From Monarcha castaneiventris obscurior (Eukaryota; Chordata; Aves; Passeriformes; Monarchidae), in assembly GCA_026261815.1 (NCBI GenBank), contig JAMPIT010000890.1, forward strand, positions 4,866,001-4,930,000: a DNA stretch of 64,000 nt, given 5' to 3'. The number at the start of each line of letters is the position of its first letter. Positions within the stretch are counted from its first letter, which is position 1. The position numbers were made by a program, and so were the translations under genes. Below the pieces are notes generated by a model. That model was not told the DNA's origin and ran no database searches. It saw only the letters and a program-made list of their open reading frames with translations. Below are positions 23,951-37,400 of the stretch, piece after piece.

Positions 23951-26900
23951 AGGGAATTGATCATGTCTGCTATTTTGCCTTTTGCTGGAAGAGGCGTAAT
24001 TTTTAGAATTTTGATTCACTTCAGTGAATAACGCAGTGCTATAGAAGTTCCCCCCTGGAATCAGCTTCCTGCCTGGAAGGATTTATCTTTCTTATGTAAG
24101 AAAGATAACTCCTGAAACACATTTTCCATAATCTTTATGTTTTCATGTGGGCCTACTTTCCCTGTATATTGTCTAAAAAGGGTAGCCATCACAGTGGTTG
24201 CAAGAAATGGCAAATTATTGCTAAATTTGGGCAAGGAAACAACTCTTACAAGGGGACAGTCACATTTCCCAAAAAATTTTCCTGTCATAAAATCTTAGCA
24301 CTTCTGGATAAGGACATATCCTTATATGTGGCATATGTGGCAATATACAGACAAGAAGACTCTTTGAGGCTGCCAGTGAAACAAAGGAGAATGCTCCAGC
24401 CATAAGTGTCCAAAGTTTTTTCCTTTAATTAGAGAGCCCAGAATGTTTTCTCAAAGGCAAACATCATCACTGCCATTTTTCAGGTGGGCAAACTAAGTCA
24501 CCTATGTTAGGGGACTTGTCAAGAACTGATAGGCAGCTGAGTAAGACATAGGTTTCTCTGCTTGACCCTTCTACTGCCAGGGAGGAAGATAATAGGAGAG
24601 CTACAAGTCCTCTTCAGGACTAGCAGAGGGAGAAATATGCCTGACCTATGATTCAACCCTATCATCTAATTCTGTATCTCAGTGTTCTTTCACGGAATAT
24701 TTCTTCTTGCTCCTGGGAAAAACAGGACACAGGACTGAGTGGACACCTGATCTCATCCAGCTTCTCTTGGGCTGCAGTCTTAGACATACTTTCTTTTAAA
24801 GTTTAAATTTGACAATGTTTGGCTACTTCATATTTTAATAACCACAAATCTCAGAATCTTGAGACCCACCTATGCCAATTTCTGGGAAAATGCTAGAAGC
24901 ATTTAAAGCCTGAGGGGAAAAAAATCAAAACAAATTCCTCATTGCAATGGAAACAAATATAAAACAGACTTACAAAAATCAATTCCAACAAAGTGACATT
25001 TTCTACCCCTGCCTGGTTATATTCTGTATAAAAAAAAAAGTTGGTTGGTTTTTTTTAATCATCTCAAAATAGTAAGAAAAAGGCTAGTTGTGAAGGCGTT
25101 GGTTTACTCTGAAGAGTAAGTGGCATGTTGATCAATCTGGTGTTTGGTGAAGACAGGACCCTGGAAATACATCTCATGGTTTTATTATATCACAGTTTTT
25201 GGGTGACAAGCTAAGGAGTCACTGGGTTTGCAGCAAACCTTACTGATATGTTAGAACAAACCAGGAACTCAGAGGTTTGAGACCAATGCAGGCCATTTCT
25301 GGCAGGTAATTTGCAAGGATGGGAAACTCATCTTGTGTTCAGGGATTAGATATGATATTACGCTTAAATTAGATATACAGTGCTTCCTAAATAGTACTAG
25401 CAAAGTGCTTTCTTTATCAGGAATCTCATCTGATAATCTGCCCTCGTTTCTGGTTCCAGATAGGAGCAAGCAGTGTTCCTACTAATTTTTTTTCTCTCAT
25501 ATTAAGTGGGTGTCTTAGTTTTCACTCACCCTACCCACTGCTTTTTTATCTGCACCGATGTGTTTTCGCCCTGATCCTGCACTGCAGGGCAAGAGCAAAG
25601 GGCTGTAGCCTCTTTTATTTTGGCTCCAAAATTTTGAAAGCTCCAACAAAAGACAATGCTTCTTCTGTCCCTATTCTTCTGCCTTTTTAAGTCCCCCTCC
25701 AGCCTTGCTTCTGAGCGGCTGCAGGTACGCCTCCCACCCTAATGGTGGCAGAAAAACCCTACACTTCACTCCATTGACTGCAGATAAAGCAGACTGCAGC
25801 GGGGGAAAGAAACGGGGCACATCCTGCCACAGTTTAAAAACAAAAAAAAAAAAACAAACAAAACCATCGACAAAGTGAGGGATGCTCAATAGATCATTGT
25901 GAGGGAAAAGACTGCAACTGTTTAATTTAGAGATGAACTCGGAAGTTACATAAAAGACTGAGCCAAATCTATAAATGATAAAATCAAGAGGCCTTATTGC
26001 TCACATCCCCCAGACTAGAAGAAATGCTATAAAATTCTTTCCTAACCCTTGGAATTAACTGTCAGGAGACTTGGTATTTTTAGTGTGAAATAACACCAAA
26101 ACAGATTTGGTACCTTTGTGGACGTCTCCTAAACAATTATAGTAGATGTGGAATGAAATGAGTGTGTTCACATAACTGACTTACAGGTAAAATATGTTTG
26201 CTTAAGAGCCAAGCTAAAATTTGGGTGATGTTTTTGAACATTCATTTTCTTCTAGTAGACAATTATAAAATTCCCTTGGCACAATCAGCTTCTGAGTCAG
26301 CCAAAGCCAGTCATGTATCTCCTACACTTATCCTATGGTTACATTACACAATCTGACAAGTTAAACTAAACTGGAATCACATCAATCACCTGATTCTAAC
26401 ACAGAATATTGTTTAAAAAAGAAAACCAAAGCAAAACAATGTTTCTGATTACAAGTAACAGTCACAAACTTCAGAGCTTGCTATAATAAATCAAATGCAT
26501 CATTCTGTGTTTCATGGGGCTAAAAAAGAACTTTTTATTTTTAAGACAAAAGACAGTCCAGCATAAGCAACTCAGTAATCTGCTTGTTTTAGATCCACCT
26601 ATGGTGAAATGCAGTCATCACTAATTAATATTGCTAACATTTTCATTCCTCCTACTTTCTGAGTGTGTACATCTGTCAGAACAATTGATCCCTTGCAGCA
26701 GTGACAGGAGGAGCACTGAATTTTCTCATTATGATCAAAATATGCTGAGTGATTATAACTTACCACATCTGATACCATGCCTCGGCTCTTCAAAATTTAC
26801 TGATATAATTTATTTTCAGAAATGCTGAAAATGAGGTAACAGACAAGCAACACAAAACCGGAGCTCCTTCAAATCAGCAATATGATACTGCTCAGGTAAC

Positions 26901-28399
26901 TCTGGGAAGACTCGCAGAATTCATGAGTACAGTTAAGTCAAAAAAAAATTTGAATTTGGTAAATTGTGTGTAATGTAAAGACAATGTGCAAAAGAAATCC
27001 TTGTCCTCTTGTAGGGGTACTATTCATGCTGCCATAAAACCCACGCAACAACTATATGACATGATGAAACACAGCATCAACTAAAGAGTTAATTTGGAAG
27101 GGATTTCTGGAAGCTGCCCAACCTGACATGGGACACAATGTTATACAGATTGAGTCATATTTTTTATTCCCCACGGCTCTTCCAGATAATACTTTCAAAA
27201 CCATCATCTGTCCTCTATTTTTAACCCCATCTTAATTTTGACTGAGTTTCTGCCTCCTCCTCCGTATCCGACTTGCTAAAGGCAAAAATTTCACAATTAA
27301 AAACCACATTTGTGAAGTGGACAAAACAGTTACCAAAGACAGAAACAGGGGGAAGAGAACAGTCAAAAAGCACCAAACCCCCTGGAAAACAATCTGGTTA
27401 AAGCATACCTGCTACTGTAGGTTGTCTTAGGATCACTGGATAGGAAATAGACATTTGTCTCCAGCCATGGCCGTGGGCAGTGAGAGCCCTCATGCATTAC
27501 TGAGCAGGAGCCTGCAAAGCTGACATCAAACAATGCCTCGCCCGTGTCTGAAAGGTGCAGACAGGGGTCAGCTCTGTGACTGCCAGTGGTGATTTAAAGC
27601 ACAAGTGTAATTGGAAACACAAATGGGAGCTTGTGTTGTTTGGCTTTAACAGGGAGCTTTTGAGAATGGCACCATGTGACTGCATAAATAGCAAAAACAC
27701 CAATCAACCCTGCAAAGAAAGAGTTACAGAGTGGGACAGGGGAGTTATCCTCTGCCAGGCTACAGAAACTTGAGTGCTTCCTGGCAGATCCAAAACATCC
27801 AGCACAAACTGTTCCTCTGAGAGGGACTGTCACCTTACATGTAAGAATTTGGAAAGAAAGAGATACAATTTGAGCATTAATTATGTTTATCCTCATCTGC
27901 CAGGTAGAAGATGTCAAATGCCTCAAGGTCTAAGTGTTTGGAAGAGGCCTGAAGTCTTTACAATCCGATGCTGCTTTAGAAGTGCCACTGCAGCTCAGGT
28001 TCTTTGCCTTTTAAAAAGGAGGCCATTCTTCTCCTAGGCCCTGGAAAGGCTGAGAGCCTTCAAGCTTCTGATGATCGTGAGAAGCATAATCTAATGTGCA
28101 TGTCGTGCAGAAATATTCATTTCATCAGAGAGTTCAAGCTGACATGCTACTGTCTAGAGTTCCTAGCTGCTCCTCTGCAGAGCAGTTGCAGGTTCCCCTT
28201 TATGATATTCTTTAATAATTCTCTGTGTTTTTATTGTGTCACATTTGATTGGTTTGGTCATTAATTTTGTTCAATTAAGATCAATGGCAGTTTCAGCATC
28301 ACCTTGAATTGCAGCAGTCACACACCTACTCTTTGAGTCTAAAGGTACTCAACCACCCTTTTTACTAACATTTTCCCATACCCTTATTCGTTCTTGTTG
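23951..28399. other. Non-coding stretch, mostly unique
   Basis: 4.4 kb without a recognisable gene. It contains one short A/C-rich tract listed separately. A more GC-balanced patch at about 27420-27620 has no open frame or splice structure that I can defend as an exon. Confidence 0.5.
25834..25865 (+). repeat. A/C-rich low-complexity tract
   Basis: A-rich run interrupted by single C residues, ending in 'aaacaaacaaaacc'. Same texture as the other A/C tracts but short. Confidence 0.8.
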
Positions 28400-28570
28400 A
28401 ACCTCAATTAATTCTGCATTATCCTTCTTATGATTAAGTACCTAGAACTGAACGTAGCTTTTAAAGTAAAGCAGAGCTATTAATACAAATAACAGCACTT
28501 GTAATTGCTTCTATATTATTATTTATCCTCCTGCATCCTTCTATTTTTTGGCTTCTCTTAACAAAGCTGC
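28400..28570 (-). mobile_element. Possible ancient CR1/L3-type relic, antisense
   Basis: The order 'acctagaactgaacgtagct', then 'aagcagagctattaat', then 'tatcctcctgcatccttcta', then 'ttttggcttctcttaa' recalls the antisense CR1 block 'ccagaactggacacagc...agcagag...cctgctgg'. The matches are weak and discontinuous. If real, this is much older than the other CR1 copies. A chance resemblance in AT-rich sequence is possible. Confidence 0.3.
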
Positions 28571-30516
28571 AGATCAAGAAAAGACTGTATTGATCTGCCA
28601 AAAATTCTTTGGTTAAATTGTTTCAAGATCTCATTCTTCTGTCTTTACCTCATAGCCTAAGGCAGAATCTTTTTGACTCTGAATTCCTAAAAGCCCCCTA
28701 GACAGCAGCCATATGTAATGTTGCTGCAACATTCGTGCAGAAGATGGACAATAGAGTTGTACAAGCTAACCACAACATTTTGAAATACCATCCCTTGTTC
28801 CATATGACTAGAGGAGAGGCTGCCAAACAAGAACAGAGTGTAGGAGGAGGATCTTCAAAAGCTGTTAGCTTTAGACTGAAATCCATAAAACCCAGCGGGA
28901 AGCTCTTGTAAGTGAAACGTTCTCCATGTTTATTGCACGCTTCCAAAGACTTGCTGAACCAACATGCTGCTGGAAAGACAGAATTTGACTTGTTGAATTC
29001 TTTCCTCTTCCAGGAAATGGCTGTGTTAAGGTCAGGTAGTTTTCAAAATTTGAGTCCAGCTAGTGCTTTCTCAAGGGACGATACAAAAGAATGCTGTTTT
29101 CTGAAAAGATAAGGGAGTCTTCTTCACCAAGAACTTGACAGATATTACTGTGCAGTGGCTGCACTTCAACATCAAGGGCTTTCTCCCATCTCACAGTTTT
29201 CCATGAATGTGAATTCTTGTCTCATGTCACTCGAGTACTTTGGAGAGGAAAACTAGACAGAGTATTCAATTTATTAAGTTTCTCCAGGCATGGATATTCT
29301 TCAAGTATGACTTCCAACATTGCTCTGCCTTCTGTTGGTTCATTTTTGATCTGAATAAATCAAAGAGATGTACACAGTTTTGCACCCGTGGCTAGCTTTC
29401 GAGAAGCCCAGTGCTTTGCTCAGCCCTGCTGGGATTTACTTTTGTATGCACACTTGATTTTCCTGGAAATTTGAATTTCCCTTTGTCTGATACAATTTCA
29501 TGGCTGTGGCAAACCCACACAGTTCAGCATGAGGTTGGAAACTGTTGCTATCATAGTGCCAAGAGATAATTAGCTCAGCAATGTTAACACACATGCTTGG
29601 CATTCATTATCAGACAGGGTGGGAACAGAATGCAGCACAAGATTTCCACCACAGTTGTCCACTGACCCTGCTGTCTGCTCTGTCCCAGCTGCCCACACTT
29701 CCACTCTTTCTCTGCAGCCATGGCATCGGTTTGTTCAGGTATCAGGTGCCAGAAAGCACTATGAGAAACACATTCACCTGTTCTTCCTCCCCTTTTGGGG
29801 TACCTTTCCTTCCCCTGTCTCCCCAACACCTCTGCACTGCCCAGCTCCTCTCTTCTGTCCGTGTTGACTAGCCCACAGGTTGGTTTCCTACTTTCCAGGA
29901 AGGGCAAATGGAGCTCAGAAGGACACACATGGAAATCTCTATCCTTAAAATGAAAGCTCACTGGCAAGGCCAGCAGAGGTGATATTTGAATGCCTGTATT
30001 TCAAAAGTTCTGTGTTGGAAAACCACTGTTTTCCATGTTTGCTGCATTTGACCAAGGAAGAGTGAAGAGAGTTGTCTAAATCAGAAGACAGCTTTGCACA
30101 CACAGTGTCCGAATAGCTTGCAAATATTTCATTATTGACAACGTAAAACAATGTAAAATGCTTTGTGCCTCAGAAGTGGATGAAATCCACCTTCTTGGAA
30201 GCAATACCTGTGGGGTTTATGGACTTGAGCCATAAATCTTTCCTTCCAAGCAGCTCCTTTTAGCCCTTGATCATAATGTTAAAAATCCCAAGAGAGGCCT
30301 GACACAGTAACTGTTATTAATTATCATTTGTTCGTCTCTTTATGACCTTTTTCTCTGAGAAAATGGCTGCGCATTACTTGGTGAACATTTCAGATGACAG
30401 TGCAATTTCCTAGACAGCCTTGATGTTGTAACAGTTACCTGAAAGAATAATTTCTGTACAGTTCTGCCTATCTGGAGGACGTTTTATACAATAGAAAGGA
30501 AAAAGATTATTCATTC
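28571..30516. other. Non-coding stretch, no recognised feature
   Basis: Unique sequence. Overlapping open frames on both strands at 29581-29967 (up to 127 codons, minus) lie in a locally GC-richer stretch. They lack any recognisable domain, and openness on both strands suggests composition rather than coding. Confidence 0.5.
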
Positions 30517-30606
30517 AAAAAAAAAAAAAACCCAAAAAAACAAACAAAAAACCCTACACCAATAACATCCTCAGTATTAAAAAAAAACCCCAAACCAAAA
30601 ACCCCT
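30517..30606 (+). repeat. A/C-rich low-complexity tract, two blocks
   Basis: A block of A14 followed by 'cccaaaaaaacaaacaaaaa', a 25-bp gap, and a second block 'aaaaaaaaaccccaaaccaa' followed by 'aacccc'. It is the clearest example of the AAAAACCCC texture in the window. Confidence 0.9.
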
Positions 30607-32195
30607 AGCCTGACAAACGTCCTCAAGCTGAAGATATTTGATATTATTTCTATTGGGTCTGTAATAGGTTTGGTTAATCTTTGTGAGTATTTCATATTAT
30701 GTAAACAGCTATTATTATTAGGCAATACATTTTCTAACACATCCCAATTAAGCAGTCTCCCAAGGGAATAAAAGGAACTCTTTTTTACTTGGAAGTACAA
30801 CAAGCTAGCCAGATTGAAAGTCATATTATAAATCTCAAAGCAACAATATTTTTTAAAAACAGCACACAACAAACCTTCCCTGGCTCGGGAGCAACAGCAA
30901 ATATGTTAATATATAACAGCAAGTATGTTACTATGTATGGGAGGAAACAAAAAAGGAGAATAAACCCAATGCTTCTGCAAAAGTTATGTGGAAGATAGAT
31001 TTTGAAAAATGTATAGCAGTCCCAGAAATTCCAATGCTAGTTTACCGGGCTAATCTGAAATGCCACTGAAACCCTTTGAAAACCCAGGTCTAAATGCTTG
31101 TGTCTGAGATGCTGGACAGTAAATTCGTTTGGAAAGTCAATGGCAAGTCCTAATTTTTGAGGTTGGTGTGCACCTACAGGTCTTACCCGCTTTATCTTGG
31201 ATAAAGAAATGGTGCTTGCAATTTAACTCTTCCACATCTTTGGCTACAGAAACAATGACTATCAGTAACTCTGAGCCTAATTTTATCAATATTTTTGAAC
31301 AAAATGTACAGAACTGGAAGAGATTCATAATATTTCAAAGAAACCAACCCATTTACATGCATGTGTTTGACTATCTTAACCCTACAGGACTAATGTTTAC
31401 TTCTGATAGAAGGAAGAGAGAGAATTTCAAAGTGAAGAGAGAAGAATTAAAGTGCAGAAATGGAAATCACTCTGGCTTGTGTGATGAAAAACATGCTCAC
31501 TGCATGTCAAGGAGGTCAGTCTAGTTAGCATCAGTATGTGAAAGATTTGGAACAACTGCAAATCTTGTACCACTACCTGTAGGGCTGAGGCAAAACAGAA
31601 GTGAAAAAACCTCTAGTAGTAAATCCACTGCCATTTTATTTGCAGTGAACCTTCTTTAAATTCCAAGCAGATACAAACAAACTACATGCTAGTTCTCTCT
31701 GTAGGAATATTTGTTTTGGAGTGGGATCAGCAGTATTCCCTAATCCCCATTTTTATTAGTAGTCCACAGAAAAATTTCAAAGTGACAGTTATAAAGTACT
31801 GAACCCCACTACATCAGCAGAAAGCACATCAACACACCAAGCAGCAGTTCTTCCCATAAAGCCACACTGCTTTATGTAGGAGACATTTCCTATTCAGGCA
31901 GTCCCTTAGAGAACTGGACAGCATTTGGGATAATTCCCAAATATCAAAGAATACAAAGTAGGCAGAAGTTAAAGGAGACAGTCAGCCAAAATATTTCTCT
32001 TTCTTTAACCCTGAGAAAGAATCCTTTGAAAAGTGCCAGGGTAGAATCTGTCCATCCTGATTATTTTGAATAATCCTTTGTTCCACCGAGCCTACCCATT
32101 GAAATGAAACTGGAAATACTAAGAATCTCCATTAACTCTGTTGGGCTGAGGGGAATAAATATGAGAAGGAAGAATGAAAATCATGTTATAAACTT

Positions 32196-32223
32196 TAAAA
32201 AAACCCCAAACAAACAAACAAGA
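32196..32223 (+). repeat. A/C-rich low-complexity tract
   Basis: 'aaaaaaaccccaaacaaaca' followed by 'aaca'. Same family of texture as the tracts at 30.5 and 33.8 kb. Confidence 0.8.
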
Positions 32224-32826
32224 AATGAATGAACCAAAGATAAATATGTTACTGGGTAAAATAAAATGAAAATCTTCTTTCTTTTCATTTTTTTCTCTTC
32301 TCCACTTCCTGTATTAACAGCAGAGGGCTGTTTTTCACTCAGAAATGCCTCTTTACAATAAGCATGTCCAAACCTGATTAGAAAACTGTTTTTCCCAACA
32401 TCATTTGGCTTTAGTTGAATTGCTATGGTTTCCCACCCTTCCTATGAATCAGCACTCCTTTTCCATCATCCATCACTTTCCACACAGTCTGCACTCTTCT
32501 GTCTACCCTGGGCCTAAAAGAAATAATGCACTGGCTATACATCTGCCTTCTCTGAGGTCCTTTACACCCACTAAAGAATGTGCATCTAAAAAAGCAACAA
32601 GATGTACTTTTCTTACTTTGGAGAAATTAGGACGTGTTGAATATAAAAATATTTTCTCAGAGATGTGCAAAATATTTGAATGTTTAAATATTTACATATT
32701 ATAATAGAACTCACAGGTTCCAAACAAGTATTAGAGATCTTTAGCTTGGGGCTCTATATAATGCAGCCAAAACACAAAGTGGAACACCCTAAAATAATAA
32801 GCAACAGATGGATGGAATAGGAAAAG

Positions 32827-32844
32827 AAAAAAAAAAAAAAAAAG
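32827..32844. repeat. Poly(A) run, 18 bp
   Basis: Eighteen uninterrupted A residues inside a longer A/G-rich stretch (about 32821-32862). No retrocopy or SINE body precedes it, so I treat it as a simple repeat. Confidence 0.9.
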
Positions 32845-33790
32845 GAAACAAAAAGAAAATAAAAACTTATGGAAGAATAGGTGGAAGCTTAGTGAGTTGT
32901 GAACCTTGTTCTTATTATTTTGCAGTACTCTGTCCCTACCAAAGTAGCACAGAGATAAACACAAAGGTATGGAGTGGATTTGTGGCATCTGTGAGTCTGG
33001 CCCACAAATTACAGTTAAAAGAGGGAAGGAATTCAGAGGACAGGACAAACTGAAGCAGAAGCTTCAGAAACAAGGACAAAAAAGATTAAACATTTTAATG
33101 GAAAGGAGAGAAAGTAGAAACAGCAGAATAGGTGATTTTTCCTTGTAAAATTCATCACTGGTACTGCCTGGGTGAAACTCTTTCACCCTTCACAGGCTCA
33201 GCCAACCATGACGAGGACACGGGCTCAGTCTGTGAAGAGACCAGGAGCAGAAATGTTTAGTATAGCATGGACTGATTCTCTAAAATGCTGAAACAAAATC
33301 TAGAACAAACTTGGGTCTTGTTTTAGCTGAGTGCTGACTGTTGCTCCCTGGGAAGCTCAGACACAAGCCCCAGATTGCATCCTGCAAACTTCAGTGGGCA
33401 AGAAAATCAGGACTGTTGTGATAAACTCAGCCAAGTGTGGGATGGGTTAGACCAAAATGAGAATAATAGGGGAGTTGTACTACAGGGGTAGGTTTCAGAG
33501 AAAAGAACATCCAATATGCCACCAGACATCTGTACTGCTGAGGGCAGAAAGAGAGATAAAAGCTGTAGGTCAGCTTCTACAGAAGTAACAAATGGCAGTA
33601 GCTAGAGTAAAAAGAAAATAGAAGGCATAAAGAGATAAATAAACTCTCTGTAAAAATTAAGTCAGGCTTGGCATTCAGACGTCATTGCTGAAGGCCATGC
33701 TACTGACAAAAGCCACTGATAGGCATCTTTTTAAATTTATCCATTTCAAGTTGAAATCACCATTAAAAAACCAAAACACTGTAAGAGAGA

Positions 33791-33885
33791 ACAAGAAACA
33801 AAAAACAAAGCAAAACAAAAAAACCCAAACCAAAACAAAAAACCCCAACAAAACAAAAAAACCCAAACAAATAAAAAAACAAACC
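33791..33885 (+). repeat. A/C-rich low-complexity tract, about 95 bp
   Basis: The longest A/C tract in the window. A-runs of 3-7 alternate with C1-C4 ('aaaaacccaaaccaaaacaa', 'aaccccaacaaaac'). It ends about 45 bp upstream of the recognised 5' edge of a sense CR1 fragment. Being nearly stop-free, it inflates open frames across this area on both strands. Confidence 0.9.
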
Positions 33886-33930
33886 AGAGCACTATCTTTT
33901 CCTTCCCCTGAATTATGCTATCCTTACCAG

Positions 33931-34425
33931 CCACACTTGGGTACTGAATCCAGCTCTGGGCTCCCCAGCAGAAGAGAGACATGGAACAATGGTAGGCAGC
34001 CCAGCAAAGGGTCACAAATATGCTCTGGAGCATTCTCGTGGGGAAAGTCCAAGAGACCTGAGGCCATTCCACCTAGAGAAGGGAATTTTCATGGGGACTT
34101 AATCAATATCAATATGCACAAATATCTGAAGGAATGGTGCAAATAAGATGGAGCCAGGCTCTTTTCAGTGGTACCCAGTGACAGGACCAGAGGCAGTAGA
34201 CACAAACTGAAATAGGGAGGTTTTTTACCCTCTGGACACAAGAAAACTCTTTTCACTATGATTGTGACAGCAGCTGCACAGGTATCCCAGAGAAGCCCCC
34301 TGGAGTGTCCCTCTTTGGAGATATTCCTATCTAGAAAAGATCCTGGGTAACCTGCTTAGGCATGGGAGCTGGACCAAGATGACCTCCAGCGGTTCCTTTC
34401 AGCCCCAACCCTTCTGTGATTCTCC
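33931..34425 (+). mobile_element. CR1 LINE fragment (ORF2 end and 3' UTR)
   Basis: Sense-strand CR1. It starts at 'ccacacttgggtactgaatc', which corresponds to the HLEYC-type end of ORF2, and continues through 'ctgggctccccagcagaaga'. It then runs through 'gatggagccaggctcttttc', 'agtggtacccagtgacagg', 'cacaaactgaaatagg', a 'gagtgtccctctttggagat' block and 'gaccaagatgacctccagc'. It ends in 'cttctgtgattct'. This 3' terminus matches the copy at 3.1 kb and differs from the ATTCTATG type, so it belongs to a different, probably older CR1 subfamily. It is 5'-truncated and has no intact frame. Confidence 0.95.
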
Positions 34426-37400
34426 TTTACAATAATGAATCGGTTAATAACTTTTATTTTACAGAAAAAGCAGTAATGTTCTAAGAAACTGCCCTCCTTT
34501 GTATCTTTAGGAAGGATGTTACTTGACACAGGTTGCCTTTAGACTCTTTAGTACTGAAAACAGGGACAAAAGAACACGTTCAAAGTGGATGAAAGAACTT
34601 ACACTAAATACCTACCCCCACACCTCACTGGAATTTTTAGTTCATATATATTTTCATATAGCAACTATGATCTCTTTGCTTTCACTACATGTTGCAAAGA
34701 AAATCATAGAGGCTTTTGAAGGGTTAATGGTTGGTTAGCAGATATTTTAGGGTATGTTACCAACAGGAGCAACATGCGTAATAGATGTTTATGAAAATGT
34801 CAGTGGGAAATGTTACACACAATTACAAGCAACCTATTGACTTCTCAGAACTTAAAACAAGGTATTAAATATCTATGAGTAATTATTAACTTTAAACAAA
34901 GTATTTCTGTACACATTCGTAATACTGTTCATGACTACCTTCTCATACCAATAGCTGAATGAAACCTTCATTTCTATTGATATCCTCTACTTATTTCATA
35001 CTAGAGATTTAAAGGAAGTGTTTCTAACTGTTTCTAAGTGTTTCCCAAACTGAAAGGTTTTTCACTTCTTTTATTTTTCAGACCTGGTAAAATTATACTT
35101 CCAGTGCATCCCCAAACCAAAAACAACATCCTTGAAAAGTGAAACAGGAAGTAGCAACTGTCTATTACAATTAAGGACAAAATTAAAGTACTCTGTTAGA
35201 TGTTACTCAAATATCTTCTTCTTTTCCTTAAGAAGATATCTTAATTTAGCATGGCAGCATTGAGGACTGATAGGATTTTCATGATGCTCCATTGTATTTG
35301 AAAAGTATAATAAGATGGAAAAGTGTTTAACCTTTCTCTTTGGTGAACATAGATCTTATTGTCAGCTTTGGAAGCAATAAAGCTATGATTTACTCTGTGA
35401 GCGTGATTGGTAGTGACAGAATACAGGAATCTTTGGGGCTGGACTCATTGTGTGAGATTTAAGGGAAAATTATTTCTAAACAAAACTAAATTAAATGGTT
35501 AACTAGTCATCAGTTAACTGATACCCAGGTAGATAGGAGAGAGGGGAGATATGGACAGATTTTATGCACAGAATCTAAATAGAGTAAAGCTGATCCAGGC
35601 ATTGTTTTGTATATTATCATTTCATTCTTTCCTACTAAGGAGGATAGATGGGACAATTCCCTCAAAACCTAGAAAGTAGGAATGCTCCTTTTCTTCAGAT
35701 GTGCATTGCAGATGGAAGTACAGGGGGAGAGATACAGATGCATAAATGCACTCACGCATAGAAACTCACAGAGAAAATATGTGATGAAGTGGTGTGATAG
35801 AAAAACTGGAATTCATATGCTACTCCCACGTGGCAGACACCAGCAAAGTGGCCATAACATTCCAAACACATGTACACAGATTCCTTATTCCACACAAGTC
35901 TCATTATGAGTTCTGCATATGCCATCTATTTACAGTTCATCTATGTTAAAGAATTTCGAGCAGTTATAGCCATTATGTGTCCCTCTGCCTAATCATCAAG
36001 TGCCTTTGGTACTATCAGTTCAGATACATTCACTGCAGCCAGGCAACAATATGTGTCCAAGATGTTTTAGAAATCTCTGACTTCTGGACATCTTGCTAAT
36101 GGGTAACGGTGTGAACATACCAGAAGCAGTATCTTTGATGCTGACAGGGTCTAAATCATATGCAGTGTACTGGTGTGTGGTGTGCACTTCCACTACCTGG
36201 CAGAAATCTCTGCCTTCAGGATTTTGGGTTTTTGTTCTGTTACTAGGCAAGGAGCAGATTTTGCCTATCCTGGGCCTCAGTGAGCTTTGGTGGGAGAGAA
36301 AAGGGATTAGAAAGAAGCTGCAGTTGAAGTTACTGGGAGGGAAATAATCTGGGTAGAATTTAATTAGAAATGTTAAATGCAATTCTTTGTCTAGACTTGC
36401 AGCTCATCACTGCAGCCATTAAAAGAGAGGGCTACAACCTATTCCTCTACTTCTGCATCTCCCAATTGTCCCTCCCCACAATCAAATCAGGAAAGTATGG
36501 ACTGAAGTCTCTCTAGTTTCCATGTCAGTTGCCACAGCATTCCCTGGCAGCCCTGTGGAGGGGTAGCTGTGAAAGCTTTGTTCAACCCTGCATGTCCAAA
36601 TGCCTCTTTTGGGCCACCTGAAGGGCAGATGCAGAACTCATATGCCCACCCCTCCTTTGGCTGTTCCTGGAGCACTGTCCCTATGAGTGCCCAGAACAGG
36701 GAGAGTCCTCAGGGGATTGCAGTGCAGCACACAAGGAAACTTCTATTAAGCTCACTCCAAGGCAGATTTGTCAGACACTTTAAACTTGGACACAAAATTT
36801 GCCTGAAACACATCCCTCTGAAACCAGACAGCCATGCTGCAAGCTCTCTTCAGAGGCAAAAACTACAGCTTTTCTGGGAACAGTAAGACTTTCCAGCAAA
36901 AAAAGAAAAAAGCAGAAAAAAGCCAAAGAATTAATTCCTCCCTAATTTAATTAATCATTTTAGCTGTGACTTAAATATAAGGCAAATGTAATAAAAACAT
37001 CAGGCTGAGACAAACTGCTGTCGAAAGTGTTGGCTGGAAGCATTAAAACGTGGCAAAGTTGCACACAGCTGAGTGTTGGCTGCTGTACTTGCTGTGTCTG
37101 TTTGGGGCACCACTGCCATGCAGTGTTCTGCATATTGCAGGTATTTTAAATAACTGCTTGCTCCTTGCCCACTGCAATCTCAGTTTTTGGAGGCCTCACA
37201 GAGCAGCTCTGCTTTTGTAAGTCTTGTGCAATGGCCATGTGGGCACCTGAAGCCTTTCCAGTCCTGAAATCTCTTAACAACAGCTCCCATGGAGCAAATA
37301 TGTTATTGAAAGTGGAAGGCTGTTTAAAATTTCCAGAGAGTGACAATCCTGCTTATATCAGCTATGCAGCAACCTTGAAAACATGTGGAAGTAGAGATCT

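Larger units (their letters stand above)
30607..33790. other. Non-coding stretch, mostly unique
   Basis: Unique AT-rich sequence with two low-complexity tracts listed separately. A 131-codon open frame at 31129-31524 (+) has no recognisable family and I do not call it a gene. Confidence 0.5.

Noticed and set aside
29581..29967. Open frames on both strands in a GC-richer patch (up to 127 codons)
   Set aside because: Openness on both strands and absence of domains or splice context fit local composition rather than coding.
32821..32862. Poly(A) run as a sign of a processed pseudogene or SINE
   Set aside because: No retrocopy body, tRNA-like head or flanking duplication is seen next to it.
33685..34146. 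153-codon open frame (+) with a lysine/asparagine-rich middle
   Set aside because: It is built from the A/C-rich tract and the adjoining CR1 fragment.
35270..35470. TATA-like sequence followed by CAATAAAG, resembling an LTR core
   Set aside because: I could not find TG...CA termini with a matching target duplication, and the TATA-to-AATAAA spacing and flanks did not hold together.
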